From Pseudofrankia asymbiotica (GTDB taxonomy: Bacteria > Actinomycetota > Actinomycetes > Frankiales > Frankiaceae), in NCBI RefSeq assembly GCF_001983105.1, contig NZ_MOMC01000037.1, forward strand, positions 63,727-68,902: a DNA stretch of 5,176 nucleotides, read 5' to 3'. Shown here piece after piece: positions 1 through 5,176 of the stretch (the stretch's first letter is position 1; the number at the start of each line of letters is the position of its first letter). The position numbers and the translations under genes are program-made. The notes below the pieces were generated by a model. The model ran no database searches, was not told the origin of the DNA, and saw nothing but the letters and a program-made list of their open reading frames with translations.

Positions 1-329
1 CCACCGCCGGACAGGCTCAGCTGGTCCGGCCGTCCGTCCCCGTCGACGTCGTCCTTGGCCCGGCTGCTCCCGCCCGACGCCGGGTCGTTCGACGTGCCGG
101 AAACGGGCGGCGTTGTCGTGGCGTGGGAGGCACCGGTGGCGGGTGAGGCGGTGGACGGCGGCCGGCCGCCGTCGACCGCGGTGGCGGGAGACGACGAGAC
201 CGTCGTCCCCGCGTCCGGTCCGGTAGTCGGCCCCGGATCTCCGGCTGACCCGCAGCCGGTGAGGAGAAGCGTGGCCCCGACCAGCAACACGGAAGCCGAC
301 GCGGCGCACCGGTGTCGATTTCTTGACAT
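1..329 (-). CDS. Putative secreted lipoprotein with calcium-loop/FG-GAP-like motif, C-terminus beyond window
   Basis: The frame starting at ATG 329 stays open to the left edge, so only the first 109 residues are visible. Residues 1-7 (MSRNRHR) form a basic n-region, residues 9-22 a hydrophobic stretch, and L23-T24-G25-C26 is a good lipobox. The likely product is exported and lipid-anchored at Cys26 on the outer face of the cytoplasmic membrane. Residues 27-90 are a low-complexity Gly/Ser/Thr/Pro/Ala linker, as in many actinobacterial lipoproteins. Residues 94-102 (DVDGDGRPD) fit an EF-hand-like DxDxDGxxD calcium loop, the hallmark of FG-GAP/VCBS repeats, which build beta-propellers; the rest of such a domain would lie off the window. 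A purine-rich stretch (AAAAGAAG, about 337-344) lies 7 bases before the ATG and could bind the ribosome. The start is supported by the charged n-region. The lipoprotein call is fairly sure; the repeat-domain call rests on one motif. Confidence 0.75.
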   Translation of the reverse strand, partial: MSRNRHRCAASASVLLVGATLLLTGCGSAGDPGPTTGPDAGTTVSSSPATAVDGGRPPSTASPATGASHATTTPPVSGTSNDPASGGSSRAKDDVDGDGRPDQLSLSGG

Positions 330-659
330 TCGTATTCTTCTTTTCCGCGAGGTGGGTCATCGAGATTCCCGGGTTCCCGAAGGCCGCTGGGAGGTCGTCC
401 GCGATGGCACGTCGCGCGCCACGAGTCACCTGGTGCATGGCGCTGATGGAACGGGGCATTCGGGGCGGACCGACCGGGACGACATGACAATAGGGCGACG
501 CCCTTCCGCGCGCCTTCCCTCGCGCTGCCGAAAGAGTGTCACCTCGGCACCGGCTACGGAGTCGTAAACGCGACTCGACGCCAAGCGGACACCTTCGACG
601 CCTCGAATCCCGATTCAGTCAACGAGGATCGGCGGTGCGCCAGACGAGAAGGTGTCGAC
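330..659. other. Gap between lipoprotein start and PKD remnant; no gene recognised
   Basis: No convincing coding sequence was found here. Plus-strand frames open in this stretch lack coding-like composition, and the overlapping plus-strand frame over 55-567 is antisense to the lipoprotein. The minus strand should hold the lipoprotein promoter. The only hint is a TATTGT hexamer (minus strand, about 487-492) that fits a loose -10 box, but no matching -35 box stands 16-19 bases upstream, so no promoter is called. The plus-strand frame that later encodes the PKD-like remnant is open from about 447 without an ATG, GTG or TTG; residues read from 590 to 660 do not resemble a known domain. Confidence 0.4.
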
Positions 660-887
660 GGTGTTGTCCATGCGCCCACCACGACGCCGTCGCCCAGCGC
701 GCCGGTCGTCGCGCCGCCACCCATCCCGACGCCGACCAGCGCGACGACCGGCAACCAGGCCTCCGCGGTGGTGGACCTGACGTTCGACACGCCAGGCACC
801 TGGCTCGTCACGGTCCGCGTCACCGACGCGGCCGGCAGCTCGACGCAGAGCACCCCGATCCAGGTAACCGTGCGAGCGCCCAAGAAG
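660..887 (+). pseudogene. Remnant of a surface protein: Pro/Thr-rich linker and end of a PKD/Ig-like domain
   Basis: Read in the frame with codons starting at 660, the DNA encodes a Pro/Thr/Ala-rich linker (about 675-745) and then a segment, about 768-875, resembling the last strands of a PKD/Ig-like beta-sandwich domain. The key stretch is LTFDTPGTWLVTVRVTDAAG, matching the PKD ending (F..pGtytVtvtVtDaaG), followed by an alternating T-P-I-Q-V-T-V strand. Third positions are nearly all G or C from 675 onward, as expected for a real frame. The frame has no ATG, GTG or TTG between its upstream stop near 444 and GTG 768, which falls mid-domain. It also has no stop before 1827, so it runs antisense through the AlkA-like gene. 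Only about half a domain is present and there is no signal peptide. I read it as a decayed or truncated gene fragment. An upstream frameshift near 655-665, where another frame also looks partly coding, is possible but unproven. Confidence 0.5.
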
Positions 888-1853
888 TCAGCGGGAGGTC
901 GTGGCCCGAGCCGGGCCTGGCCGCGACCGGCGCGTCACCTCGAGGTGATGGTCGAGCGCGATCGTCTGCGCGAGTGCGGCCGCCCGTCCCCAGTGGGCGG
1001 TGAGGCGGCGGACCTCGTCCTCGGCGGGCGGTGGCAGGCCCGGGCGGTAGAGATGACCGACCGCCTTCCGGACCGCCAGGTCCCCCGCCGCGACCAGCGG
1101 CCGCCCCAGCGCCCGGATGAGAAACCATTCGGCGCTCCACCGGCCGATGCCGGGAAGCGCGGTGAGATTGGCGATGACCTCCTCGTCGTCGAGATCCCGC
1201 AGCGCGTCCAGCCGCAGGGGGCCGGCCACGGCGCGGGCGATGCCGACGAGGGCGCTGGCCTTCCGGCCGGACAGCCCGACGTCCCTGAGCCGCTCCGGGC
1301 TGGTGGCGGCGAGCAGGTCGGCGTCGAGCGCGTGGGCGGTGTGCGGCCCGACGCTCATCGGGCGCCCGACCAGCCGGACGAGGCGGGCCCGGAGCGTCAC
1401 GGCGAAGCCGCCGGTGACCTGTTGGGCGGTGACGCATCGGGCGAGCGTGTGCAGGACGTCGGTCTGGGTCAGGACGGCGAGGCGGTGGTGGCGCGCGGGG
1501 ATGGCCGCGAAGACCGGGTCCCGGGCGACGAGGTCCTCGAGCGCGGACCGGTCGCGGAGGAACTGGGCGCGGGCCAGGCCGCCGAGGGCGGCGGCGTCGA
1601 GATCGGGCGGCCCCATCAGGTGCAGGCGCGGGCGTTTGACCGGGCCCGCGGGACGCGTGGCGAGCGCCACGCGTCCCGCGCCGTGCGGTACCGTCCGGAT
1701 CAGGACGCGCCCGTCCCACCGGTCGATCAGGTCATCCCCGTGCCGCCGGTAGGCCTCCAGGCTGCCGGCGAGGTCCACCGGTTCGGTGAACTCGACGGTG
1801 GCGACGGCGCAACCATCGGCAGCCGGTGACGGCTCCGGCGCCCGCGCCGTCAT
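888..1853 (-). CDS. AlkA-like DNA-3-methyladenine glycosylase (HhH-GPD superfamily)
   Basis: This 321-residue protein should cut the N-glycosidic bond of alkylated bases such as 3-methyladenine in DNA, the first step of cytoplasmic base-excision repair. The helix-hairpin-helix is at about 233-257 (LPGIGRWSAEWF), followed by AAGD with Asp258 in the place of the catalytic aspartate of AlkA (Asp238 in E. coli). Residues 140-147 hold the family's AQQV-type segment (CVTAQQVT) at the start of the helical domain; residues 15-110 fit the AlkA N-terminal domain. The open frame extends upstream to 1985, but ATG 1853 is chosen because it overlaps the stop of the preceding gene as ATGA and the extension is low-complexity sequence antisense to nothing conserved. 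No strong Shine-Dalgarno precedes it, so translation probably depends on coupling. The C-terminal 15 or so residues are an Arg/Pro/Ala-rich tail. Substrate range cannot be read from sequence. A 34-base inverted repeat lies over codons 58-69. Confidence 0.9.
   Translation of the reverse strand: MTARAPEPSPAADGCAVATVEFTEPVDLAGSLEAYRRHGDDLIDRWDGRVLIRTVPHGAGRVALATRPAGPVKRPRLHLMGPPDLDAAALGGLARAQFLRDRSALEDLVARDPVFAAIPARHHRLAVLTQTDVLHTLARCVTAQQVTGGFAVTLRARLVRLVGRPMSVGPHTAHALDADLLAATSPERLRDVGLSGRKASALVGIARAVAGPLRLDALRDLDDEEVIANLTALPGIGRWSAEWFLIRALGRPLVAAGDLAVRKAVGHLYRPGLPPPAEDEVRRLTAHWGRAAALAQTIALDHHLEVTRRSRPGPARATTSR
1647..1680. repeat. Perfect 34-base inverted repeat inside the AlkA-like gene
   Basis: The left arm CGCGGGACGCGTGGCG (1647-1662) is the exact reverse complement of the right arm (1665-1680), with only AG between them. 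Pairing breaks at the next base outward. It lies over codons for A59 to A69 of the glycosylase, in the N-terminal domain. In RNA, allowing a few unpaired loop bases, it would give a GC-rich stem of about 14 pairs; in DNA it is a near-perfect palindrome of the kind bound by dimeric proteins. Each arm contains ACGCGT. Confidence 0.9.
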
Positions 1854-2449
1854 GACGCCGCCGCGCTGGGATGAAGGCGGGGACGGTAGCCAGCGCGCAG
1901 GGCCGCCAGGGTCGAGGCCGGCGTGAGCACCGCTGCCTGCCCACCCGGCCGTGGCCGCCGTTCCCGATAACCACCGGCGTCCCATCGCAGCAGGCGGTCA
2001 CCGAGGACCAGCCAGCAGGCGTCGTCGAGAAGGACGTAGCCCCCGTCGGGCAGACCGGCGACGGGACCGGCCGGCGGGGCCGGTCGGAGACGCTCGGCAT
2101 GCAGCACGCGGTCCAGGTCCTCGGCGCTGGGATTTCGGCGCCCGCCGGTGGCGAAGCACCGGCGGAAGGCCTCGTACGCCTCCGGACGGCATCTGGCGCA
2201 CGGGCGATGCCCCGCCGCCAGCCCCACCGCCTCGTCCAGGAAGAACAGCTCGGTGTAGCGACGCGGCTTCATGATCTCTCGGCAGCGCCCCTGGAACGCG
2301 AGCTCGCACAGCAGCCATCGACGGTGCTGGAAGGTCCGCACGATCTGGCGGTCCTCGTCGTGCAGCACCCCGCGGTTACCGAGCATCGTGCCCCGCGCGG
2401 ACACGGCGACCAGGTCGCCCTGGGGCGTCACACGGTTGCGCAGGGGCAT
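1850..2449 (-). CDS. Conserved protein with Ada-type CxxC half site, coupled to the AlkA-like gene
   Basis: This 199-residue soluble protein begins MPLRNRVTPQGDL, a start I recall from a conserved uncharacterised family in actinobacteria and alphaproteobacteria; no function is established to my knowledge. Residues 69-90 carry FFLDEAVGLAAGHRPCARCR then PE, with Cys84 and Cys87. This resembles the second half of the Ada N-terminal zinc site (FF...EA..AGFRPCKRCRP), which in Ada binds zinc and accepts methyl groups from phosphotriesters. Cys48 and Cys56 are candidates for the other two ligands, but their context differs from Ada, and no Ada HTH or methyltransferase PCHR motif is present. The C-terminal part (about 166-199) is a basic, Pro-rich segment ending with LTPASTLAALRAGYRP. 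The open frame reaches back to 2626 within the CapA-like gene; ATG 2449 is chosen for the conserved start and because no start codon lies between it and the CapA-like stop 52 bases away. Its TGA overlaps the glycosylase ATG. A metal-binding, repair-related role is an inference. Confidence 0.82.
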   Translation of the reverse strand: MPLRNRVTPQGDLVAVSARGTMLGNRGVLHDEDRQIVRTFQHRRWLLCELAFQGRCREIMKPRRYTELFFLDEAVGLAAGHRPCARCRPEAYEAFRRCFATGGRRNPSAEDLDRVLHAERLRPAPPAGPVAGLPDGGYVLLDDACWLVLGDRLLRWDAGGYRERRPRPGGQAAVLTPASTLAALRAGYRPRLHPSAAAS

Positions 2450-2501
2450 CGCCGTGCGCCCCCCCGTTCCGGGCGCGCGCTGGTGGCCGGGCCGGTCACG
2501 G

Positions 2502-3728
2502 TCACGCCGTCGCTTCGACCAGGGCCACAGGATGGCCGGCGAGCTGCCCCCAGCCATCCGGCCGGATGCGAACGGCCAGGTCCTCCTCCTCGCAGCAGCG
2601 AGCCAGGTAGCCGAGGACGCGGGCACCGTCGGCGTCCGACGGCAGGTGCGGCTCGGGCCTTCCGTCGGGCGCGATCGTGCAGGGGATCATACCGACGGCC
2701 GTCGGGCGCCCCGGGCTCAGGCGCAGGACCGCGATCATCGTCATCCGGGCGTCAGGATGGAACGGCAGAAGCGGGTATCCCGGCTGTGGCCACAGCCGGT
2801 AGTCGCCGGCGCGGCGGCGCGCGGCCAGCGAGTCCTCCGGGCTCGACTCACCCAGGTAGCCTTCGGCCCGCAGCCTCCGGTCAAGATCGGGGAGGTCGAA
2901 GGCGAAGTGCCCGAGCCCGTACAGGATCGGCTTGCCCCGGTAGAACTCGATGCCGCGCAGCAGATGGTGATGATGTCCGAGGACCACGTCGGCGCCGGCG
3001 TCGATGGCGAGGCGGGCCGTGCGGCGCTCATGATCGGTCAGGACGAACGGGCGGGTGAAGTCGCCGGCGTGGACGCTGACGACGACGACGTCCGCCGCCG
3101 TGCGGGCCTTGTCGATGTCGGACAGCAGCCGCGCGTGGTCCTGCTCGTGCGGGACGGTGACGACCTGGGGCAGCAGGCCCGGGCTCCACTCGCCGTGCTC
3201 GTAGGGCCGGTAGAGGTTGTGTGACCGTAACGGCGCGAGTCCGGGTACCTCGGCCCGCGCCTCATAGCCGGACGGGAAGGTCGACGAGTAGGCCAGGACG
3301 GCGACGCTCACGCCGCTCCGCTCGAGGACGGCGGGGGCGTGTGCCCGGGCCTGGTCGCGTCCGGCCCCGGCGACGGCGATCCCCTGCTGGGCGAGGAGAT
3401 CGATGTTCTCCAGCAGGGCGCGGGGCCCTCCGTCGCCGATGTGGTTGTTGGCCAGCGACATCACGGTGAATCCGGCGGGCCCGAGGGGGGCGGCGCTTTC
3501 CGGTGGCCCCACGATGGCCACCCCGGCGCTGGGAGCCCGGTCCGGTTCGCGCGCGTACACACCCTCCGAGTTTCCGAAGGCGATGTCCGCGTCACGTAGG
3601 AAGTGGTCGACCGCGGTGAACGCGCGGCCGGGGTCGGGGCGGTCCAGGAAGACGTCCCCGACGGCGGCGAGGACGACATCGGGTGGCGGCAGGTCGGTAG
3701 TGGCGAGGGCGGGAGCGGTCTGGTCCAC
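2502..3728 (-). CDS. CapA/PGA_cap family protein (metallophosphoesterase-like)
   Basis: This 408-residue protein has the motif set of the PGA_cap family (CapA/PgsA type, calcineurin-like metallophosphoesterase fold): AAVGDVFLD with Asp25, FGNSEGVY with Asn53 and Glu55, LANNHIGDGG with Asn95-His96 and Asp99, VVVSVHAGDF with His220, and GADVVLGHHHHLLRGIEF with His252-His255, then ILYGLGHF at 268-275. These residues would bind the two metals. Family members are linked to poly-gamma-glutamate capsule synthesis or other cell-surface or small-molecule metabolism, but no capB, capC or capD partner is present, so no substrate is assigned. There is no signal peptide or membrane helix, so it is probably cytoplasmic, unlike membrane-bound CapA. 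The frame is open back to 4517, antisense-frame to the transporter; GTG 3728 is chosen because GGAAGG lies 7 bases upstream and the family fold begins at residue 17. Oddity: the usual LGNF motif reads LGHF here. It lies 140 bases after the transporter and 52 before the Ada-motif gene. Confidence 0.92.
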   Translation of the reverse strand: MDQTAPALATTDLPPPDVVLAAVGDVFLDRPDPGRAFTAVDHFLRDADIAFGNSEGVYAREPDRAPSAGVAIVGPPESAAPLGPAGFTVMSLANNHIGDGGPRALLENIDLLAQQGIAVAGAGRDQARAHAPAVLERSGVSVAVLAYSSTFPSGYEARAEVPGLAPLRSHNLYRPYEHGEWSPGLLPQVVTVPHEQDHARLLSDIDKARTAADVVVVSVHAGDFTRPFVLTDHERRTARLAIDAGADVVLGHHHHLLRGIEFYRGKPILYGLGHFAFDLPDLDRRLRAEGYLGESSPEDSLAARRRAGDYRLWPQPGYPLLPFHPDARMTMIAVLRLSPGRPTAVGMIPCTIAPDGRPEPHLPSDADGARVLGYLARCCEEEDLAVRIRPDGWGQLAGHPVALVEATA

Positions 3729-3868
3729 AGCACACCTTCCGGGGATGAGCGGTCGGGACGTGAGCGCAGAGACGGATCGGGACGGGTACAGGTCGTCGCA
3801 GCCGGGGACGTGCCCGCGGGCGATGGCGGACGCGCCGGGACTGGACCAACGCGGCTGGTGGCGCCTGG
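3729..3868 (-). other. 140-base spacer between transporter and CapA-like gene
   Basis: Apart from the ribosome site at its left end, the stretch holds no recognisable small gene. It is long enough for a promoter or a leader, but no clear -35/-10 pair was found by eye, and no hairpin followed by T residues is present. Confidence 0.4.
3735..3740 (-). promoter_or_regulatory. Ribosome binding site of the CapA-like gene
   Basis: On the minus strand GGAAGG lies 6 bases before the GTG at 3728. It decides the start, because the reading frame continues open upstream with no better candidate. Confidence 0.7.
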
Positions 3869-5086
3869 TCAGGAGACCGCCGGGCCGCGGGCCTGACCGC
3901 GGGCGCGCGCCCGCAGGGCCAGGGCGACCAGCAGGCAGCCGAGGCCGACGACGACCGAGAAGTAACGGACGGCGGTGAAGAGATCGACGGACGTCGCCAG
4001 AAGGCCCACCGCGATGATCGGGACACCGACGCCGGCGTAGACGACGACGTAGAAGCTGGACATCACCTCCCCCAGCCGCGTGGGGGGAGCATTGAGGTTG
4101 ACGTCCTTCGCCGCGCCGAGGAAGGCCAGGCCCTGGCCCGTGCCAGCGGCGAGCGCGGCGACCAGCAGGGGAACGATCGACCCCACGGAACCCGCCACGT
4201 TGAGGGCGATGAGGCCCACGACCATGATGAGCAGGCCGCTGATCTGGGCACGCAGCGTCGAGAGGCCGCGCCCACGCAGCTGGACGACGGCGGAGGCGCC
4301 CAGCATGAGGGTGACCACCATGCCGGCGACGGCGGCGTTCGAGGTGTGGACCTCGCTCGCCATGAACGAGGGGATGAGCGCCAGGAACAGCGCGGTCACC
4401 GCCCAGACCAGAAACGCGGTCGCGCCGGCCGTGGCGAACAGGCCCCGCATCTCCGCCGGGATCCGCGGCCGCCGTGGCGTCCACGAGCCCTGGGGAATCG
4501 GCTCGTTCCACCGCCACATGGCCACCCCGCCGACGGCGAGAAGGACCAGGTAGACCACATAACTCAACACGCGGGGATCGGGCGCGTACTGGACCAGGAT
4601 GCCCGCGAGCAGCGGGCCGACGGCGCTTCCGCCGACCATCGCGGCGGTGGAGGTCGTCGCGGCGCGAGTGTGGTCGTCGTGTGGCTCGGACTCGCGCAGG
4701 GCGGCGGTCGCGGCACCCGAACCGGCGCCGATGCCGATGCCCTGCAGGACACGGCCCGCGAAGAGCCAGCCGGTTGCCTGGGCCGAGGCCAGCAGCACCG
4801 CTCCAGCGACCGCGAACGCCGAGCTGATGAGCAGGACCCGCCGCCTGCCCACCGCGTCCGACAGCGGGCCGAACACCAGCAGGGAGGGGATGAGCGAACC
4901 CGCGTACGTGGCGTAGATCAGCGTGATGGTCAGCGCGCTGAAATGAAACTCGCGACGGTAGGTGGGGTACAGCGGGGTGGGGATGTTCGGCCCGATCAGC
5001 AGGACAGCGAGCACGTAGGCCACGGTCAGGAAGACCAGAGGTGGTCGTCGCGCCGCGCGGCCGTCGACAGCCATCGCCACCGTCAT
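3869..5086 (-). CDS. Major facilitator superfamily transporter, DHA1-like efflux type
   Basis: This 405-residue inner-membrane protein has about 12 hydrophobic segments, roughly at 17-35, 52-72, 84-102, 108-128, 148-166, 175-192, 218-238, 250-269, 281-297, 302-324, 343-363 and 369-392, with a cytoplasmic loop at 193-215. MFS motif A lies between helices 2 and 3 (GPLSDAVGRRR, residues 73-83). Arg112 in GRVLQGIGIGAG fits motif B. In helix 5, GGSAVGPLLAG (152-162) resembles motif C (gxxxGPxxGG), typical of drug/proton antiporters, which favours export over uptake. The length is normal for the family. Helix 1 is followed by PNIPTPLYPTYRREF, a segment seen in actinobacterial MFS members. ATG 5086 is supported by a strong Shine-Dalgarno, and it overlaps by ATGA the stop of the gene upstream. 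The substrate is unknown. The neighbouring CapA-like gene is on the same strand downstream and may be co-transcribed. Confidence 0.93.
   Translation of the reverse strand: MTVAMAVDGRAARRPPLVFLTVAYVLAVLLIGPNIPTPLYPTYRREFHFSALTITLIYATYAGSLIPSLLVFGPLSDAVGRRRVLLISSAFAVAGAVLLASAQATGWLFAGRVLQGIGIGAGSGAATAALRESEPHDDHTRAATTSTAAMVGGSAVGPLLAGILVQYAPDPRVLSYVVYLVLLAVGGVAMWRWNEPIPQGSWTPRRPRIPAEMRGLFATAGATAFLVWAVTALFLALIPSFMASEVHTSNAAVAGMVVTLMLGASAVVQLRGRGLSTLRAQISGLLIMVVGLIALNVAGSVGSIVPLLVAALAAGTGQGLAFLGAAKDVNLNAPPTRLGEVMSSFYVVVYAGVGVPIIAVGLLATSVDLFTAVRYFSVVVGLGCLLVALALRARARGQARGPAVS
3899..3914. repeat. 16-base perfect palindrome at the 3' end of the transporter gene
   Basis: GCGGGCGCGCGCCCGC is its own reverse complement. 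It lies over the Arg/Ala-rich last codons of the transporter, about 30 bases before its stop. It has no unpaired loop and no T tract, so it is not called a terminator; it may simply follow from alternating Arg and Ala codons. Confidence 0.75.
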
Positions 5087-5176
5087 GATTTTTCCTCCTC
5101 GTCGAGCTCGTCGAGTTCAGGGAGCACCGCGCGACGTCCGCGCCCGTGACCCGCCCGGGGCGACCTCTGACGGCGG
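5083..5176 (-). CDS. C-terminal tail of an unidentified upstream gene (partial)
   Basis: A minus-strand frame open from the right edge ends at TGA 5083-5085, giving 30 visible residues: a basic Arg/Gly-rich part (RRQRSPRAGHGRGRR) followed by an acidic end (AVLPELDELDEEEKS). Its TGA shares bases with the transporter ATG (ATGA), the same arrangement seen between the Ada-motif and AlkA-like genes, which argues that it is a real gene end. No family can be recognised from this tail. If real, it is translated just before the transporter and may be functionally tied to it, for example as a regulator, but nothing visible shows that. Confidence 0.6.
   Translation of the reverse strand, partial: RRQRSPRAGHGRGRRAVLPELDELDEEEKS
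5092..5099 (-). promoter_or_regulatory. Strong Shine-Dalgarno of the transporter gene
   Basis: The minus strand reads AGGAGGAA, 5 bases before the ATG at 5086 (AGGAGG itself is 7 bases away). The same bases encode the Glu-Glu-Glu run in the tail of the upstream gene, so the site is embedded in coding sequence. It fixes the transporter start. Confidence 0.85.

Noticed and set aside
323..351. TTGACA on the plus strand as a -35 box
   Set aside because: No -10-like hexamer stands 16-19 bases downstream (GC-rich CGCGAG there), and the bases are early codons of the lipoprotein on the other strand.
768..1829. Long plus-strand open frame starting at GTG 768
   Set aside because: Only its first 40 or so codons look like protein; the rest is antisense to the AlkA-like gene, whose motifs are clear.
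1854..1985. Extension of the AlkA-like frame to ATG 1985
   Set aside because: It overlaps the conserved end of the Ada-motif gene and lacks family similarity; the ATGA overlap at 1850-1853 is the better start.
1871..3224. Two long overlapping plus-strand open frames opposite the Ada-motif and CapA-like genes
   Set aside because: They are low-complexity Arg/Gly/Pro/Ala sequence typical of antisense frames in GC-rich DNA, with no motif, while the minus strand carries recognisable families.
3729..4517. N-terminal extension of the CapA-like frame to ATG 4517
   Set aside because: It would overlap most of the transporter's 3' half in another frame, looks like random GC-rich translation, and the GTG at 3728 has a good ribosome site.
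4346..5149. Plus-strand open frame opposite the transporter
   Set aside because: It is Arg/Gly/Gln-rich and antisense to well-formed transmembrane segments; it ends in a Ser run that is the reverse of the acidic GAG/GAC codons.

Overview
The window is very GC-rich. Its codons favour G or C in the third position, GTG is used as a start, and genes are joined by ATGA stop/start overlaps. This points to a high-GC actinomycete; genus cannot be judged from the sequence alone. Nearly all recognisable coding sequence is on the minus strand, so the genes read from right to left.

Right edge to centre (5176 to 3729): the last 30 codons of an unidentified gene end in an acidic tail at 5083. They overlap by ATGA the start of a 405-residue, 12-helix major facilitator transporter (3869-5086), which has a strong Shine-Dalgarno sequence. 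A 140-base spacer follows, then a 408-residue CapA/PGA_cap-type metallophosphoesterase-like protein (2502-3728), starting at GTG behind a good ribosome site.

Centre to left (2501 to 888): 52 bases further on is a 199-residue conserved protein (1850-2449) with a CxxC site in a context like half of the Ada methyl-phosphotriester zinc site. Its TGA overlaps by ATGA the ATG of an AlkA/HhH-GPD DNA glycosylase (888-1853). This pair looks translationally coupled and suggests a link to alkylation-damage repair; the repair role of the first protein is inferred. A perfect 34-base inverted repeat lies inside the glycosylase coding sequence.

Left part (887 to 1): a stretch of about 560 bases separates the glycosylase from the next complete start. 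It contains a plus-strand remnant of a surface protein (Pro/Thr-rich linker plus the last strands of a PKD/Ig-like domain) with no start and no stop of its own. A minus-strand lipoprotein gene then starts at 329 and runs off the left edge, with a lipobox, a low-complexity linker and the beginning of a calcium-loop/FG-GAP-like repeat.

The right-hand genes (unknown, transporter, CapA-like, Ada-motif protein, AlkA) share one strand with short gaps and could be one transcription unit. The 140-base spacer leaves room for a separate promoter before the CapA-like gene. No RNA gene, insertion sequence, phage gene or CRISPR array was seen.
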